A stretch of DNA of 64,000 bases from Helicoverpa zea (taxonomy: Eukaryota > Arthropoda > Insecta > Lepidoptera > Noctuidae): assembly GCF_022581195.2 (NCBI RefSeq), contig NC_061455.1, forward strand, positions 7,002,120 through 7,066,119, written 5' to 3'. Positions 38,501-50,500 of this stretch are shown piece by piece (the stretch's first letter is position 1; each line of letters begins with the position of its first letter). A model generated the notes under the pieces. It saw only the letters and a list, made by a program, of their open reading frames with translations. It was not told where the DNA came from and made no database searches. A program made the position numbers and the translations under genes.

Positions 38501-41500
38501 AGTTTGGTCGTTTAATTGCCAATGAATTTTCAAAGGTAAGTCCCCCTTCCCGACCGTGCAAGTTAGAGAAACTGTATCACCTGCGTTGAGTATTTCTTCC
38601 CCGAAATCGAAGGGCGTAACCTGCGGTACAACTATAGAATAGTGTAGAGTTAGTTATTTATTTTTTTATACAGTTATTGACCTCAATGGTTCGCCGATGA
38701 TGAGGTGGACTGCCTGTGAATGTGGTAAATATCCACATGATTTAAAGAACCTACAAAAACGAACTTTATCATTAAGCCATAAGGTAGGGTACCTAATTAA
38801 CAACCTAATTTTGTCTTATTACAATGGGCAACGCCGCGAAGATTTTAGGCTCAAAATAATTGTTTCTGGAACCTCGAAGATCACTAACACGAAACTTCTC
38901 TGAAAGTATGTAGGAGTAGCTTGGTAAATAATGGTGATATGATAAGGACTGGACAAAGAAATAAAAATGCGCACATTGCTTTCAGACATGCTTACAAAAT
39001 TCATGCTGATTTTGTCAGTAAATTCATGTCGAAGCATTGTTGTGCCTGATGAAAATAAGCTAAAATGTTTTTTTTTTGTGAAATATTGATCAACTACACG
39101 AAACTGACCATGTACATTGAGAGTAGCGGAATGATTGGTGGAACCAGCCCTGTTAGTAGCAACGCAGGTATAGTTGCCGCTATGACTGGCAGTTACAGCA
39201 GAAATCGATAGAAACGAAGTCCGCGATGTCATTTTATTTGTCATAATATCAAGATGCGATGACGTATTCTCCAGCCCATGAAAATGCCATTTGATGTTTA
39301 GAGGCAAATCGCCCTTGGATACATGACACGTAAGCTGAACAGGTTCCCCGGCGAACACTGACTCATCCGTTTCGAAGGGTACGATGTGTGGTAATACTGT
39401 TAATCCAGAAGGCTTTAATTATTGCAGAGTCAAGCGTGCAGCGTGCGAGAGGCTAGGGCGGCTAACGAGCTTCAGGAATACCGTGGACATTAATTGTGGT
39501 CGAATGAACAGCTATGCCGGCACGGTTGGCGGCGTGGCATGAATATTCGCCGCTGTGGCTAGCTTGCGAATTAGATATCGTCAATAACGATGTCCGTTCG
39601 CCGATCTTCATTGTAGCAATTCCTTGATGCGAGGATAATTCCTGGCCATGAAAACTCCAACTGATTGTAATAGGAGCATCGCCTTTTGATACATAACATG
39701 TCAACTGTATAAGTTCGCCGGCAAAAACCGGCTCTTCAGCCGTAAATGGAACGATGTGCGGAGGAACTGGTGAGGGCAAAAAATAAACAATAACAAATAA
39801 AACATGATAAAACGCTAAAGTAACCAGTGTACCCTGAACGTTTAACGTAGCTGTGTGGTTGGTGCTGGCTACAATATTAGAAGCTGTGCAAGTGTAATTT
39901 CCCGAATGTTTCTCTGTTGCAGCTGGGATTGCCAAAACTAAACTTCGAGCCCCTAATTTTGTGACTACAATTGCATCAGTCTTTTTTACAGGTTTATCTT
40001 GAAAGAACCAGGCAAGGTTCAATGGCATATCGCCTTTTGGAATGTTGCACATAATCTGTATGCTTTCACCGTAAAAAACGGCCTCATCAAATTCGAAGGG
40101 GGATATAATAGGTGCCACTGAAAGAGATATATCTAGCGTCACTCACTGTTTTGTGAAAGAGCAAAATATATATTCCCATGGGATTGGTTTAAAAAAACAG
40201 AATGCATAAGCAAAGACAAATCACCAAGACCATATACCCTTGACATTGAGCGTGGCATGGTGACTAGCACTGGCGACAACATTAGAGGCTGTGCACGTGT
40301 AATTGCCAGAGTGTTTTGCCGTCACCGCAGGGATTATAAGAGCTGAACCCCTATCGCCCACGTTCATGATGTTCAAACCGGCTAATGAACTCACATCTCC
40401 TTCACTAAAAGTCCACTTGAAATTTAGAGGCTTATCGCCTTTTGATACGTGGCACATGACTTGAACACCTTCTCCGTAAAAAACTGATTCGTCGAATTCA
40501 AAATGAGTTATAACTGGCGCAACTGAAATATATATATTTTCGACGATTATACATATTTTTGTAGACGCCTTTGTAATCTGTCTTTTATCCTTTGTTGATG
40601 TTTCTGAGAGTTAACTAAACTAGAAACAATATTTTATGGCCCGCCAAAGTTACAAAAGGTGAAAAAGAAACTTAAAAACAATCAATCTAGCAGGCAGATA
40701 TGCATTAATTTATATTATGTAGGTACCGTTGACGAATAACTCTGAGGAATAGTTCATGGAGCCCGCAGCATTTTTTACCACACATGTATAGTTGCCCTGA
40801 TTTTGATGACTAACTGATTCGATGTTGAGTTGGCTTGACCTTTTAGTATTCACAAGATTGATTCCAATGTCTCCAGATTTCACAGGATTTCCATTAAAAA
40901 ACCACGATATTGTTACAGGCAGATCACCTTTACTGACCAGACAAATAACGACAACCATTTCTTGAGCATTTACCGGTCCCTCTCCGAATTCGAAATGTTT
41001 TATCTGTGGAGGGACTGCAGATGAAATAGAAAATTATTTACATGTTTTTTACTTCAGAAATTATTAAGTTGTTAAACTTTGAATTAAATACGATATTAAT
41101 ATTTTTAGAAGAGGGGTCCTTTACCGTTGTTGATTTATTTATTTTATGTATAGTAATTTTTTTTTTTTCGCGGAGTCCACTTGGTATTAAATCGAAAAAA
41201 GATGATTCCAATTTATCGGGATTATTCAATTTAACGAGGGATAAGGTTTTCGTTACAGGATAACATATGGAAAATAAAAAACATAAAATTTATGTAAATC
41301 GTGCGACAATAAGCTATGAAAATGGCGGAAGAGTTGTTTTGTACCATTCACGTTGAGCACCGCACTGTGGCTGCTGCGGCCAGCTTCGTTTTCAGCTATA
41401 CAAGTGTAATTGCCAATATGTTCATGTTGAACATTTTCTAATATTAAAATCGATACTCTTTTCCCATTCCTGTTTATCAAGATGCCGTTGCCAGGATTAA

Positions 41501-44500
41501 GAGTTTGGTCGTTTAATTGCCAATGAATTTTTAAAGGTAAGTCCCCCTTCCCGACCGTGCAAGTTAGAGAAACTGTATCACCTGCGTTGAGTATTTCTTC
41601 CCCAAAATCGAAGGGCGTAACCTGCGGTACAACTATAGAATAATCGTTATGAATTGATTGTTTTTTTTTATTAATGTAAATCAACTAGGCAGCTTATATT
41701 TGATTAATTTTAACGATGGCATGTTTGTTACACTTAGGATTTGTTTATTTTTTATTTATTATAAATTGTTTTATAAGTTTATGTTTTACGTTTGTAATTT
41801 GAGGGTCGCATTGAAGGAAACTCGGAAAGGGGAATAAAAAAGGGGAATACAAAGCAACTAATTAATAAAATGTGAGTGGTCAGTGGATTAATACCGTTAA
41901 CAGCCAACTCAGTCGAGTAATTAGCATGGCCGGCTCTGTTTGCGGCTGAACAAGTGTACACTCCTGTGTGCACGGATGCTACTGAGTCTATGGACAGGCT
42001 GCTTGACTTATGGCCGATTCTAGTCACAGTGATTCCTTGAATCTCACTAGTGGGTTTTCCATTCAAATGCCAAGTGATATTGACTGGTGTATCACCCTTT
42101 GTCACCATACATTGTACTCCGACAGTGTCGCCTGCATTAGCTGGTTCCTCTCCAAAGGTAAAGGGATGGATTTGGGGTAGAACTGTTATAGGAAACTACG
42201 ATTTATTACTGGATACCAAATAACATAAAAAATATATAAACTACATAAGTAAATGAAATTATGAAGAACCATTGACTTCCAACGTAGCACTGTGGTTAAC
42301 TTGACCGGCTGTGTTTTCTACATAGCAAACGTATAATCCCCGATGGGTGCCATTGACTGAATCTATGTTGAGAATGGACATTTTGCGGCCCATGCCCCCA
42401 ATAGCAATTCCGATGTTATTGTTCTGAGCAATTTTCTTTCCATTTAGGCTCCATGAGAAGTTAGCAGGTAGGTCACCCTTATTCATAACGCACTGAACCG
42501 ACGCGGTATCACCAGCGTTGGCGGGTTCGTCGCCGAATTCGAAGGGCGAGATTTGGGGAGGAACTGTAGTTACAAAAAGCGATTCAAACAAATATTAAGT
42601 TAATAAAGAATAAAGCGGACCGTTAACGCTTAAAATTGTGGTGTGGTTTGTTACGCCGGCTTCATTTTTGATTTCACAAGTATAAGATCCTCGATGAAAT
42701 GAGCTTACGGGTTCTATGTTTAGAATAGACGTTTTCTTGCTGATGTTCGTGAGTATGATGCCGAGGTTGTTCCGTGATTTTATTTCTTCTCCGTTGAATC
42801 GCCACGTGAACTTAACCGGTAGATCACCCTTGCTCATTACGCATGACACTGATGCTGTTTCTCCTTCATTCAAAATTTCTTCTCCAAATTCGAAAGGTGT
42901 TATTTGTGGCGGGACTATTGCAAAACGAATATTATTTGAAAGTGGGTTAGGATTCTGGGATAATGCATACTACATAACCGAAAAAACAAGCGGAACGTTA
43001 TAAGAATGAGTACCGTTGACTTCGAGTACAGCGCTATGATTAACTGAGCCTGCCATGTTCGTCGCCACACAGAGGTACGTGCCCCTGTGTATACCACTAA
43101 CAGAATCGATATTAAGAATCGAAGTCTTTTTATTGATAACTGTTAATACGATTCCCATGTCGTTGTTCTTTGGTATTACTTGTCCATTGAGTACCCAGGA
43201 AATGTTTAAGGGCTGATCTCCCTTACTTAATGCGCAGGATATGGAGGCCATGTCTCCTGCATTTGCTGGTTCGTCACCAAACTCGAAGGGTAATATTTGA
43301 GGGGGCACTGTATCAGAATATTCATTTTAACTAAGCACTACATCGGGGCGTGTGGCAAACGATGTAGCTTTGGCGGGCATAAACGTCTTGGTCATAAATA
43401 TGTTTTAAAACTAGAAATTCGTGTCATTTAGTAGAAAATAACAGTTTATACGCCTGAAAAGGAAATTGATTAATACACAATCCACATTGAATACCAGAAT
43501 TCAATTTTGGTGTTTGAACTTTACCTACATGATATTGATCACTTCTTTGACATAGTATTTGAATCGTTACTCTAATTGATTTATTAAATTATGGTATTAC
43601 ACAATGATGAAGAACAGGGTCTCATAAATTTTATAAAATTGAACTGAAAAATGTTTTGCTCTATTCGAAAGAGCAAATAAGGACATTTTTTTGGTTCCCC
43701 AAAAGGATCCATCTGAAATTATTATCCAATCAGAGTATTTAGTAGTTCTTGAATTTCAGACCCATTCAATGTTTAAAAAATATTGTTTGTGAATGCAATG
43801 ATATGGCGCCAATTTGAGAGAAACGACAGGAAAAAACATTAAATAGCCTTATGTATACGGTATTAATGGTCACGTAAACATTTTCTAATATACAGTAAAG
43901 TAGACGTAGATATTCATCAGTATTATGCCCTTAGTACATATATTATGTAGTTGGTTTTATATCATTGCATCCACAGTGTTACTAAAAAGAACAATTTGCA
44001 GGCACCTTTGAGGTAAAATATTGTTTGGTTCTTCGACTGATTAGCTACTAAATACGTGATAAAAAGATTATGCAATTCTTGATTCATTATATCAGATAAG
44101 ATTCCACCAAATGAGAACCAAATGAGAATTCAAAGATTACTTTTATTAATTCAGTTTTCCATATTTACGGATTGTAAAATAATTATCTCTTAACTGGTTA
44201 AGTGGGGTCCACGATTAACTGTCATCAGAATTTAACAAGTAATTTCTTGTTACTGAAAGTGTAAATTAGTCCTCGCCTCAAAGGTGCCTGACGTTAATAT
44301 ATCATTGAACACATACAATACAAACTTACCCATGACTTGTACTTCTAATGTTCCTTTGGCGGTATATCCCTGAGAGTTCTTGGCTACGCAAGTGTAGGTC
44401 GCTTCATCGCTCATTCTCTCCACGTTTTCGATGACGAGGGTGCCGTTGGGGAATACTTTCTGTTTTCGGTTGATAGGCAGTACCCTGGAATTTCAGACAG

Positions 44501-47500
44501 TGAAAATTAGCTGTAACCTGGATTAATATCGCAACAATTTTTTAAGTGCATCCGATAATGGCTAAGCGACATCAGTTTGGATGATAAACCGCTGTGGGTC
44601 AGCAACATGAAGGAGTGTCAGACTCTTAGTGACTGCGTTAACTCTTTTGAACAATCCTGCAGCCCCGGCCGATGATAAACAAGGCTGAGATAGAATTAAT
44701 ACTTGTTTGAGCATGATTTCTGACTGAAGCGTGAAACTTGTAAGAGTTTAACTATAACTCGTAATAATTTTTATTTACATTTGTAAAAAATCACAATGAG
44801 TGGGTGAATTTCGAGTACAATAGAGATAATATGAACCTGTTATCACGTTCCCAGACGATGGAGTCGATAGGATAGCCGGCGACGGGGCAGTGCACGATGA
44901 GGTTGTCTCCGGCCACGACGGGACGCTTCTTCATGGTGCGGACGTAGGGCAGCCCGTACACGTTCACCCGCGCCGCGTGAGATGCGCTGCCAACCTGCAA
45001 TTTATCGTAATGCCATTGCTTAATAATGCTACAAGTACGAGTAACATTCAAAACGTGCAGTACACTTCCAGAACTGCATAATTGTATTCGAAATAAAGTA
45101 AAAAATACTGACCTTGCTTGACGCAATGCAAGTATACAATCCACCGTCGTTGGTATGCACAGAAGAGATGTTTAAGTGAGATTCAACGTTGCCATCAGCA
45201 GTCACAAACTGTCCGATCTGTAGCCGGTCGCCGCTAGTCAGTTTGTCGCCGTCCAGAAGCCACGCGATGTCGGGAGTAGGGTTGCCAGAAGCTACGCATT
45301 TGAGACGGAGAGATGGGCCGGAGCGGAAGGTCTGTTCGCCGAAGCTGTGGCGGATCAGTGGTGGTTCGACTGAAAATTATTGCAAAGTAAATTACACAAT
45401 TGTTCCGATGCGCTTCGACATGGACAGATTACATTTGCAAAAGTAACAGACAAAGTCAAACTTACATCGTCCTCCGAGTTTCAGTTCTGCACTGGCGCCT
45501 GCACTTTCTTGGTCGTTCCTAATGAAGCACTGGTACATTCCCTTATCTTCCTTCTTAACCGACTCAATCCTGTGATACCAAAGTCAAATTAATGTAATTT
45601 GCGTTCTGTATACGTATGCCAACCAAATATTAAATTCTACGAAGAAAATATTCTCCTACCTCAGAGTAGCGTCGTGATGTTTCATGTCCTTTCCATCTTT
45701 GAGCCATGTGATAGTCTTAACAGGGTTACCTTCGTATCTGCAGGTAAAAACAGCGGGTCTTCCAAAGTCTACCGTTTGAGTAGCGGGTTCGACAGTGGCT
45801 TTGAGAGGAGCCGTGACAGTCAAAACAGTTTCCACAGATTCACCTGAAAAGTAAGTTGTTTTAGATTTTAAAATCTGATTGAGATATGTTAATTTTTTGT
45901 CAATTAGTATACATTTTTACTAGTTGCTATTTTTTCATATACTAACCACCAACGGAATTGTTCACAACGCATAGGTATTTTCCAGAGTCTTCAACTTTAG
46001 CCTCCTTTATTATCAAAGTTCCTGATACTTGTTTCACTCTATCATCAAGGGTAACTGGCTGTTTTCTGGTCGTTCCTTCAACGAATTTGTACCATCTGAA
46101 ACAAAACAGATCATGTTCAGACGACATCCTTGTATATCTATAGGCACTTAACGAGGGGAGAGATAGGACACCGGTAGCTGAGCTTGCAAGTAAATTACTT
46201 GAGATTTTATAGTCAAACAAGATCTACAACCATAAATCTCTATGTAGATGATATTTGCTTCCTAATAGACCCCGGATAACCCACCTGAATACAGGAACTG
46301 GAAAACCTTGACTTGGACATAAAATAGTGCCCACTTCTCCGACATTCAACTCTGATTCTTGTAAACGACCACTAGACAGCTTGGGAGGAATACTGTTTGT
46401 TGGTTCTTAAAGAAGAAACAAAAGCAATCTGAACCATCGTACCTTACATGTAATAATGATTTAACACAGATCCATTTCAAAGAAATTCAAACCATTGCAA
46501 TGAGAAATAAAGTGATAACCACGAAGATTTAATAAACATAAAAAGCCAGCCGTTGGGACAGAGTTATTAAAGCTAACGCATAAACCAGGGCTGTTCTTTT
46601 GCTACGAAAATAAGTAAAGTGCAGCCTTGACTCACGAAAAGCACAAAGTAAAGATTAAAGCGTCTGAACGAAAGCAAGAACACCCTGACACTTACCAACA
46701 GGTGTCTACGCCGCTCAATCGTTACTTTGGCTGGGGACCGTAATAGGGAGCGCGGCCGGCCGCGGTTCATCATGCCTTCATGTCACGTGTGGGCGGGGCG
46801 GCCGCCGCAATAGACTGCAATAACAACGGATATCAGTACATTGGATGATAGGTATGGTATGACTACGTGATAAATGAATGCGTGAGACGCCGGCGGCCGG
46901 CCGTAAAAGTCATTAAATGCCATACCTCGTGAGAGGGGCTGGGAAAGCTTGAACATCGCAAAGCAGTGCGAGGCTTTCGCCTTCTCGACCTATTTGTCGA
47001 TTGAGCCCATCGCCCGTCACCTTTGGCCCCGTTCTACCGGTCGGCTCTGCAATGCAAAACCGTCGTTGTATTGCCTACTCACCTAAACACAGGAACCGGG
47101 TAAGCAGCGACTTGACACGTTAAGTATGCCACATCCATTTGAGCCACGGTGAACACTTCCCACCCCTCAAAGTGTTTAGTGGAATCCTTTCGAGGCGCAA
47201 TTTTATTGGTTGGTTCTGTAATAACAGAGACGACTATTTTGCAAACCCTAAATAGAATCACAATAGCATATTGTAAAAGACTTAATCATCGGTTCCCAAC
47301 CCAATACCTATTTTCAAATTCAACTGTCGCGCTCGAAAATTCAATATATTAAAAACCAATCATTTTACAACTTGTAGATCTTGTTGACCGAGGTCTAAAC
47401 TAAAAACACAAACTAACGCACCTTGTAAGTGGTACAGGAAATCCTTGCGCAGGGCACAAAAGCGCTAGTGAAGTTTGTTGGGGGTAAAATACAGCAGCTT

Positions 47501-50500
47501 TTTGTGTCGTTGTGATACTTGGTGCAGCACTCCCGATCGGCTCTATATAAAATTCGAAAAAGGTTTTACTTGCCTAAGCTAACTGATGAGAAGGACCAAT
47601 TCAAATAACAAATTGTATACAAACTTGCCTGAATACGGGAACGGGAAAGGCCTGTGCTTGGCACAGTAATCCGAAACTTTGGCCGACGGTGCGAATAAAA
47701 GTTGTGCTACGAGCGTCCGTTGAAAATGTTGGTGCTTTGGAGGCCACAGGTTCTGTGAGGTGAAAAAAAAATGACTTGCCTGAAAACTGGAGCGGGATAA
47801 CTCTGAGCCTGACAAAGAAGTGTAAAGGCTTGTCCAACGCGTTTTCGGAAAATGCTTCCCATAGATTCAGTGGAAAATGTCGGGGATTTAGCGCCAACAG
47901 GTTCTATAACATCGAGTCAATACTGCTAATTAATTATTTCAATTTTTTTACTTGCCTGAAAATTGGAACTGGGAAAGCTTGAGCTTGACAAAGTAGAGCA
48001 AAACTTTGATCTTGATGCCTTTTTATAGACGAAAGAGCCGAATCAGTTGAAAAAGAAGGAGCTTTGGATCCGACGGGTTCTGGATAAAAATCAGCACACG
48101 TTATCGCACTTCAGATGAACGTTCCTTAACAAATGTGGTATTTCGAAGACTAATACGAGTATAATATGAATAGACAGGCTAGTTGAAAAAAGTAAACCTA
48201 TATAACACTTGCCTGAAAACCGGTATAGGAAAAGCTTGAGCTTGGCACAGTATTGCAAAACTTTGTCCCTTATGTCTTGTAACAGCTGACAGAGTAAAAT
48301 CAGTAGAGAAGCTAGGTGGCTTGGAGCTCACGGGCTCTGGAGAAAATAACAATATATTAACGTCGACTTACCTAAATACGGGAATAGGGGACGCTTGTGC
48401 CTGACAGAGCAACGCAAAGCTTTGTCCGATTTCTCTAACGAATATACTGCCTTTAGAATCGGTAGAAAATGAGGGAGCTTTTGCACCAACCGGTTCTAAA
48501 AGAGGGACAATAAAGTCAATAGCGGAACCTACCTGAATATTGGTTGGGGATACCCTTGTGCCTGGCAAAGCATAGAGCCTCCAGCATGGGCTTCTATTTC
48601 GTAATTATAAGAACTTGCGGAAGTTGGAAATGCAGGTGCTCTCGCAGTTACTGGTTCTAAACCAAGAAAACATGATCTAAGTTATGGAGCACTCACTTGA
48701 ATACAGGAGGAGGATGCGCTTGAGCCTGACATAAGAGAACAATGGCCTGTTCTATCACTTTCGTAAGAGTAGTGCTTTTAAATTCCAGAGAAAATGTTGG
48801 TGCTTTGGACCCGATTGGTTCTGTGACAAATGTTTTAAACATCATTGATAATTTACATAGTAGGTATTCTTACCTGAATATTGGGACTGGAAATGCTTGC
48901 GCTTGACACAAAAGAGCAAAATCTTGACCAGTTTTACGAGTTATCCCAGAGAACTGAACGTCATTTGAAAATGTAGGGGACTTTGAGCCAACAGGTTCTA
49001 CAATTGAAAATATTAAGTATAATTCATTCACCTGAACACTGGTACTGGAAAACCTTGAGCCGGACATAAGATGTTTAAACTCTGGCCAATATTCCTCATA
49101 TACCAAGAAAATTTATTATCAGTGGAAAATGTGGGTGACTTTGATCCGATTGGCTCTAAAATAACAAAATATATGGGTTATTACCTGAACACAGGAATAG
49201 GATGTCCCTGAGCCCGACATAGCAATGCTAAACTCTGACCTACAGGTCTAATGAACCATGCCAATCTGTCATCAGTAGAGAATGTAGGGGGCTTGGAACC
49301 AACGGGTTCTGGAAATTGATAGAATTGTTTCGTATAGCTAAATATTCTCACCTAAATAGTGGTACAGGATACCCTTGGGCCGGACATATCAATGCAAAAT
49401 CCTGTTTTTGTCGAATCTCAAACCAGGCTAGTTTGGAACCGCTTGAAAACGAAGGGCTTTTGGAGCCAATTGGTTCTAAAACATGTGTAAGAAATACCTG
49501 AATAGAGGGGCTGGGAATCCCTGTGCTGGACAAAGTAACGCGAAGCCCTGTTCAACGTTCTTAACATACCACGCCATTTTGAAATCCGTAGAGAACGTAG
49601 GGGCTTTTAAACCGACTGGTTCTAAAAACAAATGCGACCTATTTTATTGTTGAGTTTAAACTCACCTAAATACAGGGACTGGAAACGCTTGTGCCAAACA
49701 AAGCAACGTAACGCTGGAATCCATCGCAAATTCCACAAACTCTATTGTTTTTGTAGGTACTTTTGGTGGAGCGCTATTAATTGGTTCTAGAAGAAAATAG
49801 ATACAAAAAATCACTTAGGTTACCTGGATAAAGGTAGTGGAAAAGCTTGAGCGGGACACAGCAGCGTTACGCTGGCATTAATAATGGTACTGAAACCTCT
49901 AACACTATCCATGGTTGGGAACTTCGGAGGAACTCGTCCTACAGGCTCTGGACATAAACATGTTTGCTAAATAGTTATATTTATTAATTTTACCTGAATA
50001 TTGGAACAGGGAAAGCTTGTGCGGGACAAAGTAATGTGACAGTGTTACTGAGAGAGACTTCCGTGATATCGATCATTTTTGTTGCTACTTTCGGAGCGGC
50101 GCTACCCATTGGCTCTAAGAACAAGTTACAAAGGAGATATTATATTTCATTTCTATTAAAATACCTGAAGGCTGGGGCAGGATAAGCTTGAGCGGGACAC
50201 AAAAGCTTGAGTGACGCTATCACCTCCATTTGCATCGAATGCACGACTTTTGTCGCCTGTCGTGAATTTTGGTGGAACACGACCAACTGGCTCTACGATC
50301 AAATTAAATTAAAATTCTTTGTTTCTAATTCAACGGAATTTTACCTGAATATTGGAACCGGGAAAGCCTGTGCTGGACATAAAATTGTCAAGCTGGCGTT
50401 ACATACAGCGCTGAAACTTCTTGAACTATCCATCGAAGGGAATTTTGGTGATACTCGCCCCACTGGCTCTAAAGAGATAAGATCAAGATAAATCAATGTA

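Larger units (their letters stand above)
35790..41642 (-). repeat. Tandem segmental duplication of six exon-9 variants, unit about 3.2 kb
   Basis: Exons 9.5, 9.6, 9.7, 9.8, 9.9, 9.10 reappear in the same order as 9.11, 9.12, 9.13, 9.14, 9.15, 9.16. Offsets between partners are 3001, 3255, 3208, 3210, 3211 and 3198 bp. Introns are copied as well, for example the GGCTTTAATTATTGCAGAGT block at 36200 and 39410 and the ATGGCCCGCCAAAG block at 37391 and 40636. Similarity begins abruptly after CTATAGAATA (41642 and 38641) and fades near 35790 and 38975. The offset jump between the first two pairs is explained largely by the MITE at 37937-38147. Confidence 0.9.
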
